Below are positions 43,656 through 52,830 of a stretch of DNA of 64,000 nucleotides, piece after piece. Position 1 is the stretch's first letter. Each line of letters begins with the position of its first letter. The translations under genes and the position numbers were made by a program. The notes under the pieces are model-generated. The model did not search any database, was not told the origin of the DNA, and worked only from the letters and a program-made list of their open reading frames with translations. The DNA is from an uncultured Spirochaetales bacterium (GTDB lineage Bacteria > Spirochaetota > Spirochaetia > Sphaerochaetales > Sphaerochaetaceae), in contig CASENB010000023.1 of assembly GCA_949289305.1 (NCBI GenBank), forward strand, positions 124,001 through 188,000, given 5' to 3'.

Positions 43656-44531
43656 TTAAATTGTGTCTAAATAGGCGAGGGTCTCTTTAAGCGTGGAAGG
43701 CTTAAGATTTTCTAAGAGGATTGGAACGTCGATCTTGTACTCCCTTAAAAGAGAGAAGATGTCGGCCCAGTCTACTACACCCTCCATAAGAGGTCTGTCT
43801 CCGATCTTCCATCCACTCTGATCCAGCACATAGTTCTTCGCATGGATTGCGACGATGTACGGGGCCAGAAGATCTAAATCGTGGCGGACCTTATGCTTGA
43901 CAGCCTCATGGCTCGGAGTCGTTCTAACCGATCCGTCGAGTTCTTCGATTCCCTGCCAGCTTGTTAGGTTGATAGGATCGTAGATGACTTTGATGTGATC
44001 GCTTTTGAAAGTATCCATTACGCGGCGCATTCTCTCTGCAGATGAGATCGTGTTCTTCCTCGCAACGGCTTCGAGTGTTACATAGGCATCGTGCTCTTCG
44101 GCCTTCTTTAAAAGGCGTTCTACAGACTTGAGGAAGATAGTGAATATCTTTTCTTCGCTAGTCTCAGGGTTGTAGGAGCAGTCCGGATTGCAGCTGCCTG
44201 TTTCCGTTGCTACGTAAGGACAGCCAAAGGCTTTGTTGAGTTCTAGGCTCTTTTCAAAGCGGCTAAGGTGTTCGTTCCTCTCACTCTCGTCAGGGTGTAC
44301 AGGATTGATGTAGCAACCTACGATCGCAACGCTTACGCCATGCTTTTTTAAAGTATCGCGTACGCCTGTTATATAATCTTCCGTGTACTCTGTGTACTTC
44401 GGAGATGTGGGGATGACCTTATTTAAAGCGAGCTGGATTTTGCTCTCTTTTTTATAGGTCTCGATAGTTTTCGCAAGTTCTTCAACTGTTTGGAACTTGC
44501 CAATGTCATGTGCTCTGAATCCAATATCCAT
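43656..44531 (-). CDS. Sugar phosphate isomerase/epimerase, xylose-isomerase-like TIM barrel
   Basis: A 291-residue protein. I choose the Met at 44531 because the family begins MDIGFRAHDIG there; the open frame extends further but overlaps the divergent GH28 gene. Probable metal ligands follow the AP_endonuc_2 pattern: Glu in YVTLEAVARKN, Asp in VIYDPINLTS, His in AIHAKNYV and Glu in LLENLKPST. Such enzymes isomerise or epimerise keto sugars. It sits within the pectin locus on the opposite strand, so a role in galacturonate or rhamnose breakdown is likely but unproved. Confidence 0.8.
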   Translation of the reverse strand: MDIGFRAHDIGKFQTVEELAKTIETYKKESKIQLALNKVIPTSPKYTEYTEDYITGVRDTLKKHGVSVAIVGCYINPVHPDESERNEHLSRFEKSLELNKAFGCPYVATETGSCNPDCSYNPETSEEKIFTIFLKSVERLLKKAEEHDAYVTLEAVARKNTISSAERMRRVMDTFKSDHIKVIYDPINLTSWQGIEELDGSVRTTPSHEAVKHKVRHDLDLLAPYIVAIHAKNYVLDQSGWKIGDRPLMEGVVDWADIFSLLREYKIDVPILLENLKPSTLKETLAYLDTI

Positions 44532-44577
44532 AACGGAAATTGTAAATTCAGAGGCTAAGGTTTGTAAAGGATTGTTT

Positions 44578-45924
44578 ATGGAATTTGTATCGATTTTAGA
44601 GTTTGGCGCGTCATGCGACGATAAGGCGGACAACAGCAAGGCCTTTTGCGAGGCATTGTCGGGTGGCAGGAACATTGTGGTTCCAAAGGGCGTTTATAAA
44701 ACAGGGCCTATAACGATAAAGAGCAATACGAATTTGCTCTTAGAAGAGGGTGCTGTGATATCATTCATTGATGATGAGAATCTTTATGAGCCGACCTATA
44801 CACGCTGGGAAGGCGTTAACTGCTATGCTATGCATCCGTGCCTATTAATTGAGGATGCCGAAAACGTAACTGTATCAGGTCCTGGTGTTTTTGATGGGAA
44901 CGGAAGGCCGTGGTGGGACATTGCGTTTGTAAAAAGGGCAGAGCAGGAAAAGCCTGAAAGTGAGATTGAAAAGAAGCTTGCAGCCCTCAACCCAGGGTAT
45001 GAGAATCAACCGGGAGGAGGTGGTGGCAGGCAGTGCCAGTATCTTCGCCCTGCGTTATTTCAGATTCTGAGGTCTAAGAATGTCGTAGTTGATGGAATAA
45101 GGCTTCAAAACAGTCCTTTTTGGACGCTTCATCCGATTTATACTGAAAATCTGACAATAAGAAACGTCTCTATCAAGAATCCGTATGAGAGTCCTAATAC
45201 AGATGGAATAGACATCGATTCATGCAAGAACGTTTTAATAGAGAACTGCACTGTAGATGTAGGAGATGACGGAATTGCGATTAAAAGCGGAAGCGGAGAG
45301 GATGGAATAAAGACAGGCATTCCTACGGATAACGTGCTTGTGAAGAATTGCAAAGTGCTTTCGGCGCATGGCGGAATCGTAATTGGAAGCGAGACTGCTG
45401 GAGGCATTAAGAATATCAGCGCAATAGATTCTTCTTTCATTGGAACTGACAGGGGAATAAGAATTAAGACAAGAAGAGGAAGGGGCGGTGCGATAGAAAA
45501 CCTTAGTTTCAAGAATCTTGAGATTGTAGACAACATCTGTCCTATAGCAATCAACATGTATTACAGGTGCGGTTCAGATGACCCGATGCTCTATTCTCTT
45601 GAAAAGCTTGAAGTGAAAGGAGACACGCCAAGTATTAAGAATGTTGAGATTACAAACTGTCATGCAAAAGGATCGAAGGCTACAAACGGATTTATTGTAG
45701 GACTTCCTGAGATGCCGATAGACAACCTTAAAATCACATCTTGCAGCCTCTCTTTAGCAGATAAGCCTACAGAGGCGATAGAGAACAGCGAGATGTACAA
45801 CGGCCTTCCAAAAATCGAATCTCGCGCCGTAAGACTAAGAAATGTGAACGCAGAGATCAAAGATGTTGTATTCTCTGGGACAGAAGAAGCGTTTTTAATT
45901 GAGGATGGATGTACTATTAGGTGA
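44578..45924 (+). CDS. Glycoside hydrolase family 28, polygalacturonase-type
   Basis: A 448-residue right-handed beta-helix enzyme that hydrolyses galacturonide bonds. The GH28 signatures are intact: NTDGIDIDSCKN, DDGIAIKSG (paired catalytic Asp), AHGGIVIGSE and RGIRIKTRRGRGG (substrate-binding Arg-Ile-Lys). There is no signal peptide from the Met at 44578 (AAAGGA site upstream), so it should act inside the cell on short oligosaccharides, as exo-enzymes of the YesI/PehX kind do. It probably starts an operon with the esterase and the regulator. Confidence 0.92.
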   Translation: MEFVSILEFGASCDDKADNSKAFCEALSGGRNIVVPKGVYKTGPITIKSNTNLLLEEGAVISFIDDENLYEPTYTRWEGVNCYAMHPCLLIEDAENVTVSGPGVFDGNGRPWWDIAFVKRAEQEKPESEIEKKLAALNPGYENQPGGGGGRQCQYLRPALFQILRSKNVVVDGIRLQNSPFWTLHPIYTENLTIRNVSIKNPYESPNTDGIDIDSCKNVLIENCTVDVGDDGIAIKSGSGEDGIKTGIPTDNVLVKNCKVLSAHGGIVIGSETAGGIKNISAIDSSFIGTDRGIRIKTRRGRGGAIENLSFKNLEIVDNICPIAINMYYRCGSDDPMLYSLEKLEVKGDTPSIKNVEITNCHAKGSKATNGFIVGLPEMPIDNLKITSCSLSLADKPTEAIENSEMYNGLPKIESRAVRLRNVNAEIKDVVFSGTEEAFLIEDGCTIR

Positions 45925-45928
45925 GTTT

Positions 45929-46594
45929 ATGCCGAAACTATATATTATGGGCGATTCAACAGCCGCGAAAAAAGATGATAAGAGCAGGCCTGAGACTGGA
46001 TGGGGCGAGTGTTTTGATAAATATCTCAGCTCAGGTTGGACTTTAGACAACCGTGCTGTAAATGGAAGAAGCACGAGGCTCGTACTTTCAAATGGCGATT
46101 TCTTTCACGTCTTGGAAGATTTAAATGCAGGGGATGCCGTGTTGATACAATACGGGCATAATGAGAGCAAGGAAGATGAAGAGAGGCATACCGAGCCGTG
46201 GACGAGTTTCAGAGACAATCTGAAGTTCATGGCCGTCTCCATCAGAAAGAAGAATGCAGATGTTTATTTCTTAACCCCGATAGCCAGAAGGCATTTTGTA
46301 TCAGGATCTCTTGTCGATACCCATGGAGATTATGTTAAGGCCATGAAAGCCGAAGCTGAAGAATTGTCTGTTCCTCTCGTTGATATGACGAGCGCCACTG
46401 AAAAGCTTTTATCTGAAGCCGGAGATGAAAAGAGCAAGGAATTCTTCATGAATTTTGGCCCGGGCCTTTATGAGAATTATCCTGATGGTCTTTCTGACGA
46501 TACTCATCTGCGTCCGAAAGGGGCTGAGGCAGTAGCTTTGCTAACTGCAAAAGCGCTCTCTGAATATAAGCCTTCTTTTTTGCTTCTTTCATGA
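45929..46594 (+). CDS. SGNH hydrolase, rhamnogalacturonan acetylesterase-like
   Basis: A 221-residue esterase. The Met at 45929 follows AGGTGA and gives a normal N-terminus; the GH28 gene ends 4 bp before. Blocks of the family: GDSTAAKKDD (nucleophile Ser), NRAVNGRSTR (Gly), QYGHNESK (Asn) and DDTHLRPKGA (Asp-His). This resembles Bacillus RhgT/YesT, which removes acetyl groups from rhamnogalacturonan. It lacks a signal peptide and so would work on imported fragments. Confidence 0.88.
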   Translation: MPKLYIMGDSTAAKKDDKSRPETGWGECFDKYLSSGWTLDNRAVNGRSTRLVLSNGDFFHVLEDLNAGDAVLIQYGHNESKEDEERHTEPWTSFRDNLKFMAVSIRKKNADVYFLTPIARRHFVSGSLVDTHGDYVKAMKAEAEELSVPLVDMTSATEKLLSEAGDEKSKEFFMNFGPGLYENYPDGLSDDTHLRPKGAEAVALLTAKALSEYKPSFLLLS

Positions 46595-46618
46595 TATAAT
46601 AAGCCTTATTAAGGAGAG

Positions 46619-49600
46619 ATGATGCACTCTAATCGCATAGGCTTTACACTTGCAAGTATTCATTTAGGTTCATCTGAGAGCCTATGGACGAGTTTGTCAG
46701 AGCATGTTCAAAAAACTGACGATTCTCTCTTTATATTTCCATTAGGACGGCTTGAATGCGAAGAGGAGAATGAGGCGATGAGGGCCTCTGTAGTACCTCT
46801 AGTAAACAAGAAGAACGTCGATGGGCTAATATCATGGGCCTCTGCCCTTGGAGGGGTAGTATCCCAGGGCGAAGTGATAAACTTCCATAAGGAGAATTTC
46901 GACGATCTTAGTTACGTTACTATCGGACTTAAGTGCCCCGGACACGCTGAGATCAGTTTCGATGCGTATTCTGGTTTTAAAAGCGCCGTCGATCATCTTA
47001 TCAAGGTTCATAAATTAAAACGTCTTGCTTTCATTAGAGGACCGGAAAACCATCAGAGCGCAGAAGACAGGTTCAGAGCGTATTTGGATAGCCTAAAAGA
47101 GAACGGCATTGATGTGGACTATGCATTAATAAGCAGCCCGTTTTCCTGGTCGCAGGGGGATGATGCGATTAGGGAGCTTTGCGAGAAGAGGCTTCTTCGT
47201 CCTGGCATAGATTTTGATGCGCTATGCTCTTCAAGCGATATGATGATGCTCTCTGCAGGCCGCTATCTTGAAAGAAAAGGGATAAGGATTCCAAAAGATG
47301 TAAAGCTTGTCGGATTTAACAACAGCGCCGAAAGCAGGCTTTTGCGTGTCGCATGCACGACAGTTCAAATGCCGTATGAAAGAGTCGGGGTAATGGCATA
47401 CACCTTGATAAAAGGAATTTTAAACTCTCAAGCTTCATCTTTCGAATGTCCTGATGTAATGCTTCCTGCCGAGTTGATCATCCGAAGAAGCTGCGGCTGT
47501 CATGACTCTTTCGGAGGGCTCGACACTGCGAAAGAAGTCATAAAAGATAAGGCAAGCTTTAAGGAGTGGGCAAATAAGACTTTCAAATTCAAAGATGACG
47601 AAGGAACTCTTTTTGAGAGGGTGTTGAACCTGTCTTTCGCATTCCCTTTGTTAGATGACGAGAAGGAAGATTTTATTTATGCGTGTTCTGAACTCTTTGA
47701 GAAGCTGCTTGAACGCGATATTGATGTGAATTTGATTTACGAGGCTATTGAATGGAGCCTTCTTATCAACGATAACGAGGACTATAAGAGCCTGGTAAAC
47801 ACAAGGCTTTTAAGGCTTGTCGGAACATCTCTTGGAAGAGTAGATCTTCTTAAGGAGTTTTCAAGAATCGAACGGGATAAGATCTTAAACCGTTTTAAAT
47901 GCGAACTCTTATCCCTTAAGAGCTTTTCAGCTCTTTCCCTGAGCCTCCAGAAATATCTTCCGTCGTTAAAGGTTGATGCGGCATTCGTCGTATTAAAGAC
48001 AGAAAGCCTGAAAAGCAGGCTGGTCGCAGGGTTCGATGGTTCAGTTTTATATGATGAAGCCATGGAGTTTGAAGACGATCTTCTACTTCCTTCCTCAATT
48101 AATTCAAACCTTCCAAACGGTGTTTATATTGTAAGCTCTCTCTTTTCCGACAACACGGATCTAGGCTATCTCGTGCTTCGTGTAAAAGGTGCCGACGGTC
48201 CTCTTGCAGAAGAGCTTAGGACGTCTCTTAGTTCTGCCGTTCAAGGGACATATCTTCTTGAAAGCAGCAATAAGGCGCGCATATACGCTGAAAATGCGGA
48301 AAAAGAACGTAATGAGTTTTTCTCGAACGTGTCTGAGGATCTCAGGGATCCTTTGCTTCGCATAAAAGAGTTAATTAGTTCGGATAACTTTGATGATGAG
48401 AGCAAAAAGAGCATAAGAAGGCTTGTAGAGGGTGCGAACCATATGATCGACCTCTCCCTTGCCCAGACAGGGGAGCTTGAGATAGAAAAGAGTCTTGTAA
48501 GCCTGTCTGAGATTGTTAGGGATCTTGGAAATAAATACTCGATAAAAGTAAGCGAGGATAACAATATCCCTCTTATCTATTTCGATCCAGAAAGACTTAA
48601 AGAGGCTGTCGAACTTTTAATCAACCTTACTATTCAGAATTCAGGGAGTTTGACGCTTAAGCTCTCCTTGCGTAAGGATTCGGTCGTATTGGAACTCGAT
48701 AATGTTGCCAATAAGCTGGATTACACGCTGCTTTTAAATGATTCATCCTACCTCCTTTGCGAGCGCATCATGGTAATGCATCAGGGCTCTTTGAGAGCGG
48801 GATTAGGCTGCGTGGTCCTCTCTTTCTCCCTTCCGACTTTCTCCCTTGAGAGTGCGAGAATAAAGGATAAGGCGCTATTGAATCTGGCTGACGAGAGCTG
48901 CGTTCGTTCTTTCTACGCGGAAGAAATAAGCAAAGAGCAGAGTCTTAAAAGAAAAGGCCTTTATGATTCTATTTCCGCAATCTCCTGGTCTATATCGGAT
49001 TCCTCTTATGATACTCTCTCCCTTTTAAGAAAGCTTTCAAGAGAATCTTCTTTGTCGAGAGTACCATTATATTTATTTGGCAGCGTCTCTTCTTCCTTTT
49101 CTCCGATATCTTTAATTGATCATCAGATCAAGGATTTTGAGATACCTCCGGTGCTTCTTCTCGGACCGCTTCCCGAGCAGATGAAAAAGGTTCTTGCAGA
49201 GAAGAATATTATAGAGCTTAAAAGCTTTGACGAGTACGAACGCTCAGATCCTGAGAAGATGGCAAAACTGCTGATAATAACGAAAGAGGTTGATGCAAAA
49301 GATATAGCGGAATTCAGAAGAGCTTTTAATATCAGCTTCAATATAATAGTTATGCTTGGGAGCTTTTCTTACTCGTATGCATACTCTCTCTGTTCAATTC
49401 CAAAGCTGATACTTGTAAACAACTGCATTGCAGAAAGCGATGATTTCATTTATCGTTTCAATTCTATTCTCTCTGGCGCTGATATCCTTCCGTCTTTTAC
49501 AGGCGCTATTGTAAAAAAAGCTTTAGGCTATCTGGTTGAGCATGCTACAAGCCAGATTACAAGGTGGCAGCTTGCAGAAAGCGTAAATGTCAGCGAAGAC

Positions 49601-49816
49601 TATTTGACAAGGATCTTCAGAAAGGAGCTGGGCATTTCTCCATGGGATTATCTGAATAGATATAGGATTTATCTTGCAAGCGGACTGCTGACCCAGGAGA
49701 CTATGAGCGTTAATGAGGTGGCATATAAGACGGGATTCCAGGATCAGGCGTATTTCTGCCGCGTTTTTAAAAAGATCAAAGGCGTGACGCCTGGAAAACT
49801 CAGAAGCAGAAACTAA
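46619..49816 (+). CDS. Giant one-chain regulator: LacI-type sensor, GAF-like, degenerate kinase, receiver-like, AraC
   Basis: A 1065-residue cytoplasmic protein with no membrane helix. Residues 1-290 form a LacI/GalR-type periplasmic-binding-like sensor without its HTH (HLIKVHKLKRLAFIRGP, GIRIPKDVKLVGFNNSAESR). About 430-555 is GAF-like. About 560-740 follows a histidine-kinase core, but the phospho-acceptor His is replaced (SEDLRDPL, Glu573 instead of the SHELRTP His) and the ATP-binding glycine boxes are poor. About 770-930 resembles a receiver without a clear Asp. The end (about 970-1065) is an intact AraC domain (LAESVNVSEDYLTRIFRKELGISPWDYL). It is the likely activator of the pectin genes before it. 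AAGGAG lies upstream; the start could be 46619 or 46622. Confidence 0.85.
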   Translation: MMHSNRIGFTLASIHLGSSESLWTSLSEHVQKTDDSLFIFPLGRLECEEENEAMRASVVPLVNKKNVDGLISWASALGGVVSQGEVINFHKENFDDLSYVTIGLKCPGHAEISFDAYSGFKSAVDHLIKVHKLKRLAFIRGPENHQSAEDRFRAYLDSLKENGIDVDYALISSPFSWSQGDDAIRELCEKRLLRPGIDFDALCSSSDMMMLSAGRYLERKGIRIPKDVKLVGFNNSAESRLLRVACTTVQMPYERVGVMAYTLIKGILNSQASSFECPDVMLPAELIIRRSCGCHDSFGGLDTAKEVIKDKASFKEWANKTFKFKDDEGTLFERVLNLSFAFPLLDDEKEDFIYACSELFEKLLERDIDVNLIYEAIEWSLLINDNEDYKSLVNTRLLRLVGTSLGRVDLLKEFSRIERDKILNRFKCELLSLKSFSALSLSLQKYLPSLKVDAAFVVLKTESLKSRLVAGFDGSVLYDEAMEFEDDLLLPSSINSNLPNGVYIVSSLFSDNTDLGYLVLRVKGADGPLAEELRTSLSSAVQGTYLLESSNKARIYAENAEKERNEFFSNVSEDLRDPLLRIKELISSDNFDDESKKSIRRLVEGANHMIDLSLAQTGELEIEKSLVSLSEIVRDLGNKYSIKVSEDNNIPLIYFDPERLKEAVELLINLTIQNSGSLTLKLSLRKDSVVLELDNVANKLDYTLLLNDSSYLLCERIMVMHQGSLRAGLGCVVLSFSLPTFSLESARIKDKALLNLADESCVRSFYAEEISKEQSLKRKGLYDSISAISWSISDSSYDTLSLLRKLSRESSLSRVPLYLFGSVSSSFSPISLIDHQIKDFEIPPVLLLGPLPEQMKKVLAEKNIIELKSFDEYERSDPEKMAKLLIITKEVDAKDIAEFRRAFNISFNIIVMLGSFSYSYAYSLCSIPKLILVNNCIAESDDFIYRFNSILSGADILPSFTGAIVKKALGYLVEHATSQITRWQLAESVNVSEDYLTRIFRKELGISPWDYLNRYRIYLASGLLTQETMSVNEVAYKTGFQDQAYFCRVFKKIKGVTPGKLRSRN

Positions 49817-49854
49817 TTTTCATTAATCGTTTTTACGGTTAAAATAAACAGGTT

Positions 49855-51003
49855 ATGGAAAAAGATACATGTCCGCTGTTCTCTCTTTGCGGGGGATGCG
49901 ATTACAAGGGTAGATATTCAGACGAATTAAGAGACAAAACAGAATACGTCCACTCTCTGTTTTATAGCCATTGTCCGACGTATGAGACGATCGGTGGAAA
50001 TTACAAGGGCTACAGGAACAAGGTTTCTGCAACATTCGGCTATGATAAGAAAGGAAGGATAATCTCAGGCCTTTATATAAAAGGGACGCATCGCCTTGTT
50101 AGAAAAATAGATTGCCCGTTGGAGTTCAGCGGATCGGAGAAAATTCTGCAGACAATCAGAAGGCTTATGAAAAGCTATAAAATGAGGCCTTACGATGAAG
50201 ATAGAATGACGGGAGAGATAAGGCATGTCCTTTTAAGAAAAGGCCATAAGAGCAATGAGGTGCTTGTTCTTCTTGTCGTATCAAGAAATGATATAAAGAA
50301 CTTAAAGGCGTTTGCAGCGTCCATTATGGATATGGAGAAAAGCGTGAAAACCGTATGCTGCCAGGTCAACAACGAGAAAACATCAATGCTTTTGTCTGAC
50401 AATCCTGTAAAGACTTTGGCCGGCCCCGGTGTCATTAACTCGATCCTTTTCGACCTAAGCTTCAAAGTAAGCGCATCATCCTTTTTCCAAATCAACGATA
50501 AGATGACTGAAGTCCTTTATGACATGGCTCTCTATATGGCGCGTTTAAGCGGTAAGGAGAAAGTTCTTGATGCCTATAGCGGAACTGGAACGATCAGCAT
50601 GATAGCAAGCAGGAAGGCAAAGAAGGTTGTTGCGGTTGAGAATAATAGGGATGCCGTAATTTCTGCAATAAAGTCTGCAAAAGAAAACCATATAGATAAT
50701 GTTGATTTCATCTATGCAGATGCATCTGATTTCATTAAAGAGGAAGCGAAAGCAAAAGAGAAATACGACGTTGTTTTCCTAGATCCTCCAAGAGCCGGAT
50801 CTGACGAGAAATTCTTAGCGGCATTAATAAGACTTAAGCCAAAGAGAATCGTGTATATAAGTTGCAATGCTGAGACAGCAGAGAGAGATTTGAGATATCT
50901 TGAGAGATTTTCCGACTACAGGGCGAAAGCCGTGCAGCCTGTAGATATGTTTTCAAGAACGAAACACGTCGAGGTTGTTATCCTTATTGAAAAAGCTAAC
51001 TGA
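49855..51003 (+). CDS. 23S rRNA (uracil-5-)-methyltransferase, RlmD/RlmC family
   Basis: A 382-residue SAM-dependent enzyme that makes 5-methyluridine in RNA. Four Cys ligate a [4Fe-4S] cluster (Cys6, Cys12, Cys15 in CPLFSLCGGC and Cys87 in KIDCPLEF). The N-terminal TRAM domain of RlmD is missing, as in RlmC/RumB-like forms. Motifs: VLDAYSGTGTISM (SAM), VFLDPPRAGSDE and the nucleophile Cys337 in YISCNAET; C-terminus QPVDMFSRTKHVEVVILI. No Shine-Dalgarno sequence; TAAAAT at 49840-49845 suggests a very short leader. Confidence 0.92.
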   Translation: MEKDTCPLFSLCGGCDYKGRYSDELRDKTEYVHSLFYSHCPTYETIGGNYKGYRNKVSATFGYDKKGRIISGLYIKGTHRLVRKIDCPLEFSGSEKILQTIRRLMKSYKMRPYDEDRMTGEIRHVLLRKGHKSNEVLVLLVVSRNDIKNLKAFAASIMDMEKSVKTVCCQVNNEKTSMLLSDNPVKTLAGPGVINSILFDLSFKVSASSFFQINDKMTEVLYDMALYMARLSGKEKVLDAYSGTGTISMIASRKAKKVVAVENNRDAVISAIKSAKENHIDNVDFIYADASDFIKEEAKAKEKYDVVFLDPPRAGSDEKFLAALIRLKPKRIVYISCNAETAERDLRYLERFSDYRAKAVQPVDMFSRTKHVEVVILIEKAN

Positions 51004-51943
51004 TCTATAGTCCTAAAAAAGAAATAAAAGAAGGCAGCTTCATAGTCGTAACAAGGTAAAAAAACAAAAAGAAGATGAGATAAAAGCGAAGCTAAAAGAA
51101 AAAAAAGTGGAAGAAGAAAGTGAATATGAAAAAACTAGAAACAAAAAAGCATAAATTGAAACTAAGCAATAATTTTATTTAATTTAAAGAAAAAAAACTT
51201 AAATGTATTGAAAATATTAGAAATAAAAATATTTATTTATAGACTTCTCATTTCATAAAAAAGATTTTTTTTTATTTCTCAAGATTGAAAAGTAAAATTT
51301 ACTTAAATTTAGTGAAAATAAAGTCTATTTTATTAAAGGAACAAGTAAAAATACAAATCTTACATGAAAAAATATTGTAATGAGTACAAATTAATGTCTA
51401 AGAAAGCCCTTATAGGTAAAAAAAAGAGGTTATATAAAAGAAATAAGGTATAAATATAGCATAAAAAAAGATTCCTGCTTTGAAAAGAAAGAAAAATCAA
51501 CAAGCTTAAAAAAATTAATGCCTGTACTGCAGAAATAAAACAAGAAATTTGTTTTCAAAACAGAAATAGGCTATTAAATATGGAGAAAATAATTAATTTT
51601 CATTAATTTCCTTTTTTTCAAGAAAAAGATTTTCTAACTTTTAAATGATTTAGAATAAAAATACGGTCTATAAATTCTTTTATACTATAAAATGATTTAA
51701 AAAGAGCATTAATAATTATATGTTTTACAGACTAAAATAAAGAAAAATAAAATAATTTGCATTCATTTTTTTGTTAAAACAAGTTAAATAAACGTAAGAG
51801 AAAAATTACTTATTAGGAAACTAATTAAAATAGAAATGATAGCCTGAAACACTAATTTTTGTAAAAATTTTGTTTGAAATCTTTGTTATAGGGTGTTATA
51901 ATTAGATTGTAAGCAAATAAATAGATTAGCTTAGAGCTTTTGT
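51004..51943. other. A-rich 940-bp gap with a 16S rRNA-like 15-mer
   Basis: This is the longest stretch without a gene. The plus strand is extremely A-rich in its first half and AT-rich throughout; no frame of useful length has a start codon and ribosome-binding site. At 51044-51058 stands AGTCGTAACAAGGTA, identical to the conserved sequence near the 3' end of 16S rRNA; the flanks do not match 16S. The last 70 bp contain the promoter of the next gene. Confidence 0.6.
51874..51902 (+). promoter_or_regulatory. Strong promoter of the orphan gene
   Basis: TTGAAA (51874-51879) and TATAAT (51897-51902) are exactly 17 bp apart, giving a leader of about 45 bases. Confidence 0.7.
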
Positions 51944-51955
51944 ATGGAGGTACGG

Positions 51956-52708
51956 ATGAATAAAAGAAATAATATACTGAGTTATATTAGTATTTTGGGC
52001 CTGAACCTTCGCTCTGGCTCTGATTCTCCTCTATTTGAGAGCTTAAGTAATTCCGACTCCGCACCAGGCAATGTGGATAGCAGATATGATAAGGAGAGAG
52101 AAAAAACTTCAGTAGGCCCTTGTGAAGTCTTCTTTAGTAAGGCTTTTAAAAGTCTAGATGGTCAGCTAGATAGGATTTTCAATGATAAGGCAAAATACAT
52201 CAAGTCAATTGCGAAATTAAGGGCTTTTAACGATGTCGAGCATAAGCAACCTCCTTTGTGTTCTTTTGTCTCCTCATACTCTTCTTTATTCGGATCTTTG
52301 GATCTATGCGATTTCTTCTCATCCATAGATCCGGATAAGATCCGAAAGTTTTTAAAAAGCTATTCTTCTTTTCCATCCTCCTTTATTTCTTCAATAAGGG
52401 ATTGCGATCTTAGAGGAAAGGCTTTTATGGAGATCAGGTCTAAGCTTAATTCTCTTGCATGCTTGGATCATGACGGGATATCGGGCCTGTCGTTCGAGTT
52501 TATTAACCTTCTAAGTCTTATGTACTACATTTCCGTTATTTCCGTTTTAATTGGAAAAGGACTGTATGGAGATTATTATGCGTACTCTCTTTTAAACGTA
52601 ATTTCAAAACTGAAAAAAGGGGAGGACGGCGGATTTCTATCATATTTTTCTGATAGGGAAAAATCTCTTCTTGAATGCATGAAGCCTAGTGAATTCAAAT
52701 ATGCTTAA
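51956..52708 (+). CDS. Orphan protein of unknown function
   Basis: A 250-residue protein starting at 51956 (GGAGG at 51946-51950). No family is recognised. The first 70 residues are Ser/Asp/Arg-rich and probably disordered. The remainder is mostly helical, with many Ser-Ser-Phe and Leu-rich stretches (CSFVSSYSSLFGSLDLCDFF; FINLLSLMYYISVISVLIG), the latter hydrophobic enough to be a buried or membrane-associated helix. It stands alone, isolated by a 940-bp gap and a terminator, with a near-consensus promoter. It could be lineage-specific. Confidence 0.6.
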   Translation: MNKRNNILSYISILGLNLRSGSDSPLFESLSNSDSAPGNVDSRYDKEREKTSVGPCEVFFSKAFKSLDGQLDRIFNDKAKYIKSIAKLRAFNDVEHKQPPLCSFVSSYSSLFGSLDLCDFFSSIDPDKIRKFLKSYSSFPSSFISSIRDCDLRGKAFMEIRSKLNSLACLDHDGISGLSFEFINLLSLMYYISVISVLIGKGLYGDYYAYSLLNVISKLKKGEDGGFLSYFSDREKSLLECMKPSEFKYA

Positions 52709-52749
52709 AGTTTTTAGTGCGGCTTTGCACGTTTATTTTTGGGGTGGTT

Positions 52750-52777
52750 GGATTTCCTAAAATTTTTTAGGAAATCC
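52750..52777. terminator. Bidirectional terminator between the orphan and GntR genes
   Basis: A perfect 13-bp stem (52750-52762 with 52765-52777) whose tip is AAAA/TTTT with a 2-base loop. It can serve both converging genes. A 12-bp palindrome TCCGATATCGGA stands at 52817-52828 just behind the GntR stop. Confidence 0.6.
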
Positions 52778-52830
52778 GCATTTATTAATGTTATAATATT
52801 AATTAAAGATTTTTATTCCGATATCGGATT

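Noticed and set aside
51040..51060. 16S rRNA gene
   Set aside because: Only 15 bases agree with the conserved 3' segment; neither flank continues the similarity, so no rRNA gene is annotated.
51017..51154. Lysine-rich reading frame in the A-rich gap
   Set aside because: Open for about 45 codons but without a start codon or ribosome-binding site; A-rich DNA naturally gives Lys/Glu codons.
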